Source of the DNA: a virus
Virus record (IMG/VR): IMGVR_UViG_3300002835_010576
Span: 1 to 23,197 of that record
Length of the DNA: 23,197 nucleotides
Reading direction: 5' to 3' (one strand)
Below are positions 1 to 7,894 of the stretch, piece after piece. How positions within the stretch are numbered: position 1 is the first letter of the stretch; the number at the start of each line of letters is the position of its first letter. The notes below the pieces were generated by a model, which saw nothing but the letters and a program-made list of their open reading frames with translations, had not been told where the DNA came from and did not search any database. The position numbers and the translations under genes are program-made.

Positions 1-318
1 TTTGCAGGTCTTCTGCATGGTCGTATCAAGGTTTACATCGATCCATACTTCGGTGGCTATACAAGCAATCAAGAGCTTGTTACAATCGGTTATAAGGGTT
101 CTTCACCTTATGACGCTGGTCTGTTCTACTGCCCATACGTTCCTCTCCAGATGGTTCGTGCAGTTGATCAGTACACCTTCCAGCCAAAGATTGGTTTCAA
201 GACTCGTTACGGCATGGTAGCAAACCCATTTGCTGGCGGTCCTAACGCCGATCTGGGTCAGTTGTACTCGAAGCGCAATACGTACTACCGTATTTTCCGC
301 GTCGCTAACCTGATGTAA
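1..318 (+). CDS. 23: Major capsid protein gp23, C-terminal part (5' truncated by window)
   Basis: The reading frame is open from base 1 and ends with TAA at 316-318, giving the last 105 residues of a longer protein. The segments KVYIDPYF, DAGLFYCPYVPLQ, TFQPKIGFKTRYGMVANPF and the terminal YYRIFRVANL match, from memory, the conserved C-terminal part of T4-type gp23. This protein forms the hexameric capsid shell and is cleaved by the gp21 protease during maturation. The gene is richer in G and C at third codon positions than its neighbours, as is usual for a highly expressed structural gene. A strong terminator follows 40 bases downstream, which isolates it from the next unit. Confidence 0.9.
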   Translation, partial: FAGLLHGRIKVYIDPYFGGYTSNQELVTIGYKGSSPYDAGLFYCPYVPLQMVRAVDQYTFQPKIGFKTRYGMVANPFAGGPNADLGQLYSKRNTYYRIFRVANLM

Positions 319-357
319 TTGTAGTATAGATAAAACCACCGTTAAGAGTGGTCTTTC

Positions 358-385
358 AGAGGAGCCTTCGGGCTCCTCTTTTTTT
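358..385 (+). terminator. Rho-independent terminator after gp23
   Basis: A 9-bp stem (358-366 with 371-379) is closed by a TTCG tetraloop at 367-370 and followed by an uninterrupted T run to 385. This is a textbook intrinsic terminator, placed where a late capsid transcript would end. Confidence 0.93.
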
Positions 386-389
386 ATTC

Positions 390-396
390 CTAAATA
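390..396 (+). promoter_or_regulatory. Possible T4-type late promoter motif (CTAAATA)
   Basis: CTAAATA lies directly after the gp23 terminator and 20 bases before the next start codon. It resembles the T4 late promoter consensus TATAAATA, which is recognised by gp55. The same heptamer occurs upstream of other units at 17335 and 17922. In AT-rich DNA the motif could be chance, so this is tentative. Confidence 0.3.
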
Positions 397-415
397 GTCC
401 ACAAGGAGGATTAAT

Positions 416-901
416 ATGAGTGGGCTAATTAAAAAACCAAAAAATATAAACACATTACAACCAAGTAAATACTCTGTTAGTTTTCCAGAAATTTCAGATA
501 CAATTTATTTCTGCCAGAAAATAAATTTACCTGGTGTTCAATTGACTGAAATGCCACATGTGACACCAAATCTAGACCTATATGTACCTGGTACAAAGAT
601 GATATATGAAACATTAGAGATGCAATTCATAGTCAATGAAGATTTGTCATCTTGGTTAGCAATACACAATTGGATTAGAGGTATATCTACAGATATGGGG
701 TATAGAACAAAACCAAGAGTTCAAGCCATATTGACCATTTATTCCAATCAAAATAATCCAAAAATGAGAATCAAGTATGCCGATGTTTTTCCCCTGAGTT
801 TAGGTGAAATTGAGTTTGATACCACAACAGACAATGAGCACCATCTTATTTCAAATGCCACTTTCCGTTTTAATTACTTTGACATAGAAAGAATAGCCTG
901 A
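416..901 (+). CDS. Tail-tube-fold virion protein (gp19-like)
   Basis: This 161-residue protein starts at an ATG preceded by a strong AAGGAGG at 403-409. Its layout resembles phage tail tube monomers such as T4 gp19 (163 residues). An N-terminal beta strand is followed by FCQKINLPGVQL, then a loop with VPGTKMIYETLEMQFIVNEDL, then a helix SWLAIHNWIRG and C-terminal beta strands ending in ATFRFNYFDIER. In several T4-like marine phages the slot after gp23 is held by the tail-completion gene 3, so a tail tube, tube terminator or baseplate-tube role is possible. The fold call rests on pattern, not alignment; a virion tail protein is likely, the exact component uncertain. Confidence 0.6.
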   Translation: MSGLIKKPKNINTLQPSKYSVSFPEISDTIYFCQKINLPGVQLTEMPHVTPNLDLYVPGTKMIYETLEMQFIVNEDLSSWLAIHNWIRGISTDMGYRTKPRVQAILTIYSNQNNPKMRIKYADVFPLSLGEIEFDTTTDNEHHLISNATFRFNYFDIERIA

Positions 902-932
902 TATAATAAAAGTTTATATCTGGATTATAATT

Positions 933-1373
933 ATGGAAAATCTTGAACAAATCATGAAATTTTGGGAAGAAGACGCTATTATTGACTCGACTGAACCTGG
1001 TAAAGAACTTCTTAAAATACCAACACTGCACAATAAGTATTTGAAAATGTTGGTGAAACACAGAATTGCCAATAAAAAACTTAATTTTGATTATTCTAGG
1101 CAAAGAAAGATTAAAGAAGAATATTACAATGGCAGTCTGTCTCAAGAGGAGCTAGAAGAATATGGCTGGGAACCTTTTCTTCTCAACATTAAAACGAAGC
1201 AAGGCATAGAACGATATATAGATTCAGACAAAGATTTAATTAGATTACTAGAAAAGAAGATGCATCATGAAGAATGCATTTCAGTATGCGAATCTATTCT
1301 TCAAGAATTGAAAAGTAGAACTTATCAACTAAGAGATTATATTTCATGGGAAAGATTTATAGGTGGAAACTAA
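933..1373 (+). CDS. uvsY: UvsY recombination mediator
   Basis: This 146-residue protein is close in length to T4 UvsY (137). Like UvsY it has an N-terminal IDST motif (about residues 17-20), the segment YLKMLVKHRIANKKLNFDYSR followed by KIKEEYYNG (about 36-68), a central DSDKD motif before the helix IRLLEKK, and a C-terminal helical part LQELKSRTYQLRDYISWERF. UvsY loads the UvsX recombinase on gp32-covered single strands during recombination-dependent replication. Its stop lies inside the next gene, UvsW, so the two recombination genes are translationally coupled. In T4 uvsY and uvsW are also neighbours. Confidence 0.85.
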   Translation: MENLEQIMKFWEEDAIIDSTEPGKELLKIPTLHNKYLKMLVKHRIANKKLNFDYSRQRKIKEEYYNGSLSQEELEEYGWEPFLLNIKTKQGIERYIDSDKDLIRLLEKKMHHEECISVCESILQELKSRTYQLRDYISWERFIGGN

Positions 1374-2892
1374 AATAATAGTTAAAAAAAGCAATGAATC
1401 TTATGTGAAGATAGAATGTGATCGGAGCACGGCACAAGAACTATCCGACTACTTTACTTTTTATGTTCCCGGTTACCAATTCACACCAGCATTCAGAAAT
1501 AAAATTTGGGACGGAAAGATAAGACTTTTCGATCAAAGAAGTAATGAACTATATCATGGGCTTTATTCACTGATAGAAACATTTGCAAGTGAAAGAGATT
1601 ATTCTGTAGAGTATAAGGACCCACGCCCAGACCTTGTTGATGATTTTTCAGAATACTTAGCAGACAAATATATACAACAGTTAAACGCACACTCAAGAGG
1701 TAAAAAGTTAACTGTAGATTCTCATCAAAGAACTGCATTTATACATGCGATGAGAAAAAGAAGATGTTTACTTCTTTCACCAACCGCATCAGGTAAATCA
1801 TTAATCATGTACATGATTGTACGACAATTGTTGGACTATCATTGTAAAAAAGGTCTGATAATTGTGCCGAGAACATCTCTCGTCGAACAACTATATTCAG
1901 ACTTTGCGGATTATTCTTCAGAAAATGGTTGGGATGTATCAAACACAATACATAAAATTTATCAGGGTAAAGAAAAAACAACGCAACTGCCTTTGATAAT
2001 AACAACTTGGCAATCAATCTATCAATTTCCCAAAGAGTATTTCGAACAATTTGATTTTGTTATAGGTGATGAAGCTCATCTTTTCAAATCACAATCGTTA
2101 ACATCAATACTGACCAAGTGCATCAATGCAAAATATAGAGTAGGTTTGACAGGCAGTTTAGACGGCACTAAAACTCATAAGTTAGTTTTAGAAGGGCTTT
2201 TTGGTTTAGCCGAAAGAGTTGCCACCACAAAAGAACTCATGGACAAAAACAGACTTGCAGATTTTGAAATCAAATGTTTGGTTCTTAAACATGATGATGA
2301 AATTTGTGAGTTAATGAAAAAAACTACGTACCAAGAAGAAATTGAATATCTAATATTAAATGAGATTAGAAACAAGTTTATTAAAAACTTGGCGGCATCA
2401 TTAAAAGGTAATACACTCATACTATACCAATACGTTGACAAACATGGGAAAATACTATATGATCTTATCACCAATACAAAAAATATTGGTGTCAGAAAAG
2501 TTTTCTTCATATATGGAAAAACAGATGTTGAAACGAGAGAGAATGTCCGCAGTATAACAGAACAAGAAGAAAATGCAATCATTATTGCATCATATGGTAC
2601 GTTCTCTACCGGTATTAATATCAGAAACTTACATAATGTAATTTTTGCTTCACCATCAAAGTCTAGAGTACGTAATCTTCAATCGATAGGTAGGGCACTT
2701 AGAATAGGTGAAAAAAAAGAAAAAGCAATTTTATATGATATAGCAGATGATTTGAGATACAAAAACTATATGAATCATACTCTCAAACATTTCGTGGAAA
2801 GGACAAAGCTATATAATGAAGAGAAGTTTGTTTACAAACTCTACAAAATAGGACTAAAAAATGGAAAGAGTTCAAGTAATCAAGTTGTATAA
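1363..2892 (+). CDS. uvsW: UvsW DNA/RNA helicase (GTG start)
   Basis: This 509-residue protein (T4 UvsW has 503) is a superfamily 2 helicase that unwinds R-loops and branched DNA and switches replication from origins to recombination. The N-terminal domain has the UvsW-like segment FYVPGYQFTPAFRNKIWDGKIRLFD (about 33-57). Motif I is SPTASGKS (139-146), the Walker B box is DEAH (236-239), motif III is GLTGS (261-265), and motif VI lies in QSIGRALRIG (440-449). The start is GTG at 1363, overlapping the uvsY stop by 11 bases; no ATG is available before the conserved N-terminus. The 3' end overlaps the next gene by 32 bases. Confidence 0.93.
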   Translation: METKIIVKKSNESYVKIECDRSTAQELSDYFTFYVPGYQFTPAFRNKIWDGKIRLFDQRSNELYHGLYSLIETFASERDYSVEYKDPRPDLVDDFSEYLADKYIQQLNAHSRGKKLTVDSHQRTAFIHAMRKRRCLLLSPTASGKSLIMYMIVRQLLDYHCKKGLIIVPRTSLVEQLYSDFADYSSENGWDVSNTIHKIYQGKEKTTQLPLIITTWQSIYQFPKEYFEQFDFVIGDEAHLFKSQSLTSILTKCINAKYRVGLTGSLDGTKTHKLVLEGLFGLAERVATTKELMDKNRLADFEIKCLVLKHDDEICELMKKTTYQEEIEYLILNEIRNKFIKNLAASLKGNTLILYQYVDKHGKILYDLITNTKNIGVRKVFFIYGKTDVETRENVRSITEQEENAIIIASYGTFSTGINIRNLHNVIFASPSKSRVRNLQSIGRALRIGEKKEKAILYDIADDLRYKNYMNHTLKHFVERTKLYNEEKFVYKLYKIGLKNGKSSSNQVV

Positions 2893-3235
2893 CGGTGATC
2901 AGATCATTTGCTATGTAGAAGAGGAAAAAGAACAAATAGTGGTTAAAAAACCTCTTCAATTCTACCTAAAGATTGATAGAAGCGGTGCGCATAATATTTC
3001 AATGGATTTTTGGTTACCCTATCCAGTTACTAAAACAAATACTGCTTCTATTAAAAGAGATCAGATTATTGCTATGCTTGATCCTTCCGATGACTTCGAA
3101 GAATACTATGAGAATGCATTAGATGCTCTTGAGAAATCTAGAGAAAGTGATTCTTCTCTTGAAGATGAAAGTGAAGATAAATTGAAAGTATTACTGGAGA
3201 CACTCCAGATACCTAAGGAAAGATTTATTAATTAA
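2861..3235 (+). CDS. Conserved phage protein with Sm-like N-terminal domain
   Basis: This 124-residue protein has no certain name. Residues 1-75 have the look of an Sm/LSm-type small beta barrel: KLYNGDQIICYVEE, then VVVKKPLQFYLKI, then MDFWLPYPVT, then IKRDQIIAMLDPSDDFEEYYENAL. I recall similar Sm-like proteins annotated in T4-like cyanophages, but cannot verify this. The C-terminus is highly acidic (about 95-110) and ends with a short helix. It overlaps uvsW by 32 bases and precedes gp55, so it is co-transcribed with recombination and late-transcription genes. RNA binding is inference from the fold only. Gp33, the late co-activator, is an alternative by position, but I see no gp33-like C-terminal LDFLL motif. 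Confidence 0.7.
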   Translation: MERVQVIKLYNGDQIICYVEEEKEQIVVKKPLQFYLKIDRSGAHNISMDFWLPYPVTKTNTASIKRDQIIAMLDPSDDFEEYYENALDALEKSRESDSSLEDESEDKLKVLLETLQIPKERFIN

Positions 3236-3245
3236 CATGCAGAGG

Positions 3246-3269
3246 CTACATAGTGGAGTGTAGACCTTT
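3246..3269 (+). other. Small hairpin in the gp55 leader
   Basis: CTACA pairs with TGTAG across an 8-base loop, flanked by GG and ACC that extend the helix with one bulge. No T run follows, so it is not a terminator. It lies between the Sm-like gene and gp55 and may affect gp55 translation. Confidence 0.35.
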
Positions 3270-3293
3270 GTCAAGTGGAAATCAATACTTATT

Positions 3294-3842
3294 ATGGTGA
3301 ACAATATGACAAATACCAAAAAACATTATATAAACAATGCTGACTTTTGCAAAGCATTGGTCGATTATAAAGAAGCGGTAGCTCTCGCAAAAAAAGAGAG
3401 GCAACCAAAACCTATTATTCCAAATTACATTGGTGAGTGTTTCATGAAGATTGCCGAAGGGCTTTCCCACAAACCAAACTTCATCAACTATACCTATCGT
3501 GATGAAATGATTGCAGATGGTATTGAAAACTGTCTGATGTATTTTGAAAACTTCGACCCTCAAAAATCCAATAACGCATTTGCCTATTTTACTCAAATCA
3601 TATATTATGCTTTTCTCCGGAGAATACAGAAAGAGAAAAAACAGCTCTATGTCAAATACAAATCAACTGAAAATTTTGGTATTTTAGATGAGTCTGAACT
3701 CATGGGTTTCGATGAAATTAATTCCAAACCCTTTGAACTATACGACAATATATCAGAGTTTATTGAAAATTTCGAAGAGACAAAAAAGAAAAAGAAAATC
3801 GTGAAAAAAGAAAAAGGTATTGAAAAATTTCTTGAAGACTAA
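3294..3842 (+). CDS. 55: Late-transcription sigma factor gp55
   Basis: This 182-residue protein is similar in length to T4 gp55 (185) and shares its distinctive segments: NADFCKALVDYK near the start, IAEGLSHKPNFINYTYRDEMIADGIENCLMYFENFD, and the region-2-like YFTQIIYYAFLRRIQKEKKQ. Gp55 binds host core RNA polymerase and recognises the short late promoter. Its C-terminus ends in a hydrophobic-acidic tail (IEKFLED), in the position of the gp45 clamp-binding tail of T4 gp55. ATG 3294 is preceded at some distance by AAGTGGAA; an in-frame ATG at 3306 is possible but lies further from it. The clamp and loader genes it depends on are in the same window. Confidence 0.93.
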   Translation: MVNNMTNTKKHYINNADFCKALVDYKEAVALAKKERQPKPIIPNYIGECFMKIAEGLSHKPNFINYTYRDEMIADGIENCLMYFENFDPQKSNNAFAYFTQIIYYAFLRRIQKEKKQLYVKYKSTENFGILDESELMGFDEINSKPFELYDNISEFIENFEETKKKKKIVKKEKGIEKFLED

Positions 3843-3844
3843 TT

Positions 3845-4909
3845 ATGAAAATAGCATTGATAACTGACCAGCACTTCGGTGCAAGAAACGATTCACTTCA
3901 TTTCCTAGATTTCTATGAAAAATTTTATAATCTTTTTTTCTTAGAAATCGATGACAGAGGTATCGAGACCGTTGTAATATTGGGAGACACATTCGACCGT
4001 CGCAAGTATGTAAACTTTTATACTTTGCAGAGGTCAAAGAAAATGTTTTTTGAAAGACTAAAAACACGCGGTATAAAAGTTTACATGCTGGTGGGCAATC
4101 ATGACACCTATTACAAAAATACTAACGAAGTTAATTCACCTGAGTTAATGTTATCTGAATATGACAACATCACCACCATAAACGACCCTCAAACAATACA
4201 GATTGCTGGCTATCCAGTCACTATGATGCCATGGATTTGTTCAGAAAATTATGTTGCATCAATGGAAGAATTAAAAAACACAACCGCACCTATTTGCATG
4301 GGGCATTTTGAAATTGAAGGCTTTCAAATGTACAGAGGAGCACCTTCACATGAAGGGCTTGACCCAAAAATGTTTGATAGGTTTGATGTAGTTTTTTCTG
4401 GGCACTATCACCATAAGTCTTCAAAAGGCAATATTCATTATCTTGGTAATCCATATGAATTAACCTGGCAGGATTACGACGATAAAAGAGGCTTTCATAT
4501 TTTTGACTTGGAAACCCATGAACTAGAATTCGTTGCCAATCCATATAAAATGTTTCATAAATTAATGTATGACGATAAAGCTTTCTCTATAAAAGAAATA
4601 CAAGATATGGATATCAACTGTTTTACTTCGGTATATGTGAAAGTTGTGGTAGTAAATAAAACTAATCCATATTTGTTTGATATGCTCATTAATAAATTAT
4701 ATCAAGTAAACCCAATAGATATCACCATTGCGGAAGATTATACTGAAATAGAAGACGTTATGGATGATGATATTGATCAAGCCGAAGATACCATTACCAT
4801 ATTAAACAAATACGTTGATAACTTGACAACTGATCTGGAAAAGAGTAAACTAAAAACTCTCTTCCAAGAAATATATGTTGAAGCCTTAAATGAAGGAGAA
4901 ACATCATGA
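3845..4909 (+). CDS. 47: Recombination nuclease subunit gp47 (SbcD/Mre11-like)
   Basis: This 354-residue metallophosphoesterase has motif I DQH (8-10), GD in ILGDTFDRR (47-48), GNHD (84-87), GH in MGHFEIEG (153-154) and GHYHH (186-190). These residues bind two metal ions in the SbcD/Mre11 nuclease family. With gp46 it forms the complex that resects DNA ends to start recombination-dependent replication. It begins two bases after the gp55 stop. Its stop overlaps the next start (ATGA at 4906). The partner gp46 follows one gene later, with an oxygenase gene between them. Confidence 0.95.
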   Translation: MKIALITDQHFGARNDSLHFLDFYEKFYNLFFLEIDDRGIETVVILGDTFDRRKYVNFYTLQRSKKMFFERLKTRGIKVYMLVGNHDTYYKNTNEVNSPELMLSEYDNITTINDPQTIQIAGYPVTMMPWICSENYVASMEELKNTTAPICMGHFEIEGFQMYRGAPSHEGLDPKMFDRFDVVFSGHYHHKSSKGNIHYLGNPYELTWQDYDDKRGFHIFDLETHELEFVANPYKMFHKLMYDDKAFSIKEIQDMDINCFTSVYVKVVVVNKTNPYLFDMLINKLYQVNPIDITIAEDYTEIEDVMDDDIDQAEDTITILNKYVDNLTTDLEKSKLKTLFQEIYVEALNEGETS

Positions 4910-5535
4910 GTCATGCGACTAGGTTGGTTAACAACCCTTTAGATAAACTTCTATTCTTTCCAAGCATGCATGTTGACACGGGGTTTTTTACAAGCCAAGA
5001 GGTTGACATTATTTCAAATTACTGTTCTTCTTTACCTTTAGGTAAAGGGCAACTATTTGACGGCACTGACGTTTACAGCACACGAAATGCTAAAACAGCA
5101 TTCATAAATTCACCGGATAATAACAACAGATGGATTTATGAAAAATTAAATACATTGATAGGATTCTATAATGACACCATGTTTGGGTTTGATTTAACAG
5201 GATTCGATTATATGCAATATGCTGAATATGATATTACAGGAAAACATGAATTTCATATGGATATTGCAATGAATACACCACAGAATATAACATACAGAAT
5301 TAATGAGCATTTAAGAAAAATGACTATTGTGTTGATGCTCAATCAGCAAGGAGTTGATTTTGAAGGTGGAGACTTTCAAGTGAATTTCTCTGAAGAAAGG
5401 CTGCCTGTAAATGTAAATATGAACAAAGGTCATGTTCTTTTATTGCCCTCTTTTTTACTTCATAGAGTCACACCAGTCACAAAGGGAATTAGAAAAACTC
5501 TTGTTTGTTGGGTTATTGGACCAAAATTTAGATAA
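4906..5535 (+). CDS. 2-oxoglutarate/Fe(II)-dependent oxygenase (prolyl-4-hydroxylase type)
   Basis: This 209-residue protein carries the Fe(II) facial triad as HMD (H117, D119) and a distal histidine in LLHRVTPV (H186). It is followed by R196 in GIRKTLVCWV, placed to bind the 2-oxoglutarate carboxylate. GGDFQVNF (154-161) is typical of prolyl-4-hydroxylase-like oxygenases. The substrate cannot be read from sequence. Such genes are common auxiliary genes in T4-like cyanophages. It overlaps gp47 by four bases and shares TAATG with gp46, so it sits inside what would normally be an uninterrupted gp47-gp46 pair and is translated with them. Confidence 0.85.
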   Translation: MSHATRLVNNPLDKLLFFPSMHVDTGFFTSQEVDIISNYCSSLPLGKGQLFDGTDVYSTRNAKTAFINSPDNNNRWIYEKLNTLIGFYNDTMFGFDLTGFDYMQYAEYDITGKHEFHMDIAMNTPQNITYRINEHLRKMTIVLMLNQQGVDFEGGDFQVNFSEERLPVNVNMNKGHVLLLPSFLLHRVTPVTKGIRKTLVCWVIGPKFR

Positions 5536-7250
5536 TGATTATATTTAAAAAATGTAGGTGGAAAAATTTTCTTTCCACGGGAAACTCATTTACAGAGGTT
5601 GATCTAAATCGATCAACCAACACTTTGATCATTGGGCAAAATGGTGCAGGCAAATCTACCATATTAGATGCTCTTACGTTTGGTTTATTTGGAAAACCTT
5701 TTAGAAAAATAAACAAGCCACAGCTATTGAACTCTATCAATAACTCAAACTGTGTTGTTGAAATTGAATTCTCTATTGGTAAAAAAGAATATAAAATTAT
5801 TCGAGGAATAAAACCTAATGTATTTGAAATCTACTGCAATAATGTTTTGGTGAATCAAGACGCCAAAGCAAAAGATTACCAAGAACATCTAGAAAAATTC
5901 ATTCTGAAATGGAACTTAAAAGCCTTTACTCAAATTGTAGTTTTGGGTTCCGCATCTTTCGTACCATTCATGCAATTGACTCCGGCAGATAGAAGAACAA
6001 TTATTGAGGACCTATTAGATATACAAATATTTTCTTCAATGAATAATATTGTCAAAAATAAAATTAGTGCAATTAAAGATTCACAAAAAGACTACGAGTA
6101 TCAAATAAAATTAATTAACGAAAAAATACAACTTCAAAAACAAAATCTTGAAGAGCATAGGAAAAATTTTGAATCGGAAATTCAAAAGAAAAAAGAAGAA
6201 GGAATAAAAAATCATGAGTTTGTGGAAAAGACAACCCGTAACATTGAGTTAATTCAAAAACATATCGAACAGTTGCAGAATAGTATTTCGGATGAAAAAA
6301 ATATTCATTCAAAAAGTACCAAAATTGTAACATTACAATCAAAACTTTCCGATAACATTAAAAAATTAAATAAAGAAATAGATTTTTTTGAAAAGAATAA
6401 TGATTGCCCAACATGCCATCAGATCATTACTCATGATACTAAAACTAATCACATCACAACCAAAAAAGATAAAATACAAGAAATCGATGTGGCAAGTGAA
6501 AAGCTTTCTGATGAATTGAATAAATTACATTCCCGTTTGGATCAAATTCAAAAAATACAGAAACATATTAATGAACATAACTCTGAAGTAGTTAAATTAA
6601 ATACACAGATTTTTAGCGTTAATAAGTATAACATTAAACTAATTGAAGAAATAAAATCTCTAGAACAGAATACATTTTTCACAGAGAATGATAATGAAAA
6701 ACTAAAAACTTTAAATGATGAATTAAAGAATGCAGAAACAAATGGTAATGAATTATCTGTTCAAAAACAATATCATGAATTTGCTGCTACTCTTTTAAAA
6801 GATACAGGCATCAAGACTAAAATTATTAAGCAATATTTGCCAATAATGAATAAGTTGATCAATAAGTATTTAACTGCAATGGACTTTTTTGTTAATTTTA
6901 ATCTGAATGAAAACTTCGAAGAAACTATTAAGTCAAGGCATCGTGACGTTTTTTCTTACGCTTCCTTTTCTGAGGGAGAAAAGATGCGAATTGACCTCGC
7001 TTTATTATTTACGTGGAGACAAATAGCAAAATTAAAAAATTCAACTAATACCAATTTGCTTATTCTAGATGAAGTTTTTGATTCTTCATTAGATGGTGTT
7101 GGCACAGAAGAATTTATGAAGCTTTTGAATACACTAGATAATAACACTAACGTTTTTGTTATCTCACATAAGGGAGATCAACTGTTCGACAAGTTTAGAT
7201 CCGTAATTAGATTTGAAAAGAAAAATAATTTTTCACAGGTGGTAAAATGA
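5535..7250 (+). CDS. 46: Recombination nuclease ATPase subunit gp46 (SbcC/Rad50-like)
   Basis: This 571-residue protein has Walker A GQNGAGKS (34-41), a Q-loop region FTQIVVLGSASF (131-142), long coiled-coil segments (about 170-280 and 310-420) around a zinc hook CPTC (291-294), the ABC signature SEGEK (479-483) and Walker B LLILDE (508-513) followed by a D-loop SSLD. This is the full domain order of a short phage Rad50. With gp47 it processes double-strand ends. It starts at TAATG with the oxygenase and ends in ATGA with the deformylase, so the group is strongly coupled. T4 gp46 has 560 residues. Confidence 0.96.
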   Translation: MIIFKKCRWKNFLSTGNSFTEVDLNRSTNTLIIGQNGAGKSTILDALTFGLFGKPFRKINKPQLLNSINNSNCVVEIEFSIGKKEYKIIRGIKPNVFEIYCNNVLVNQDAKAKDYQEHLEKFILKWNLKAFTQIVVLGSASFVPFMQLTPADRRTIIEDLLDIQIFSSMNNIVKNKISAIKDSQKDYEYQIKLINEKIQLQKQNLEEHRKNFESEIQKKKEEGIKNHEFVEKTTRNIELIQKHIEQLQNSISDEKNIHSKSTKIVTLQSKLSDNIKKLNKEIDFFEKNNDCPTCHQIITHDTKTNHITTKKDKIQEIDVASEKLSDELNKLHSRLDQIQKIQKHINEHNSEVVKLNTQIFSVNKYNIKLIEEIKSLEQNTFFTENDNEKLKTLNDELKNAETNGNELSVQKQYHEFAATLLKDTGIKTKIIKQYLPIMNKLINKYLTAMDFFVNFNLNENFEETIKSRHRDVFSYASFSEGEKMRIDLALLFTWRQIAKLKNSTNTNLLILDEVFDSSLDGVGTEEFMKLLNTLDNNTNVFVISHKGDQLFDKFRSVIRFEKKNNFSQVVK

Positions 7251-7894
7251 CTGATGTAATTAAAGAAAACGATGTTATCCGAATTAATACAGATCCATAC
7301 AAAAATGAACCTTCCGTTATACAAGAAAAGATTCGTATTTTCGATCTGGTGCCTGAAGCCCATCCTGCTTTAAAAAAAGTTTTACCAGATTTCGATTTTA
7401 AAAAACCACCAGTTGACCCCAATTCTTTCGCCAGTTCGTTGGTTGAAACCTGCAAACTTCATAATGGATTGGGGTTGTCAGCTAACCAATGCGGATTTGA
7501 ATATCGAGTGTTTGTGATGGGTTCTGGTGACAACTATGTGGCTTTTTTTAATGCAAAAATTTTAAAGTCTTCCGAACAGCAAAGTAAAATGGAAGAAGGT
7601 TGCTTATCATACAAAGGTTTGTTTTTGAACGTAGAAAGACCAGCAGAAATTGAGGTAGAATACCAAGATTTTAATGGCATTTTAAGGCAAGCAAAGTTTA
7701 CCGGTATGACTGCTAGATGTTTTCAACATGAACTTGACCATATGAACGGAATCACGTATCATAGTCATGTAGGCACCGTATCAATACAACTTGCTCAGAA
7801 AAGACGAAGCAAGTATCTAAAACTATTGTCGAAATCTTTGAAAGAAACAAATAATGGAAACAATCGAAGCAGAAATTACGGAAACATTCGATAA
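7247..7894 (+). CDS. def: Peptide deformylase with N-terminal extension
   Basis: This 215-residue protein contains all three deformylase motifs: GLGLSANQ (74-81, Ser where most have Ala), EGCLS (117-121) and HELDH (161-165). C119, H161 and H165 are the expected metal ligands and E162 the catalytic acid. Deformylase removes the formyl group from nascent N-termini. Phage versions are known in cyanophages. About 65 residues precede motif I, longer than in compact phage deformylases, including an acidic-hydrophobic segment VLPDFDFKKPPVDPNSF. The gene overlaps gp46 by four bases and the next gene by 41 bases. Confidence 0.93.
   Translation: MTDVIKENDVIRINTDPYKNEPSVIQEKIRIFDLVPEAHPALKKVLPDFDFKKPPVDPNSFASSLVETCKLHNGLGLSANQCGFEYRVFVMGSGDNYVAFFNAKILKSSEQQSKMEEGCLSYKGLFLNVERPAEIEVEYQDFNGILRQAKFTGMTARCFQHELDHMNGITYHSHVGTVSIQLAQKRRSKYLKLLSKSLKETNNGNNRSRNYGNIR

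Noticed and set aside
2-220. 72-residue + strand frame at the window start
   Set aside because: It is a shadow of the gp23 frame, which is open from base 1 and gives a recognisable capsid protein.
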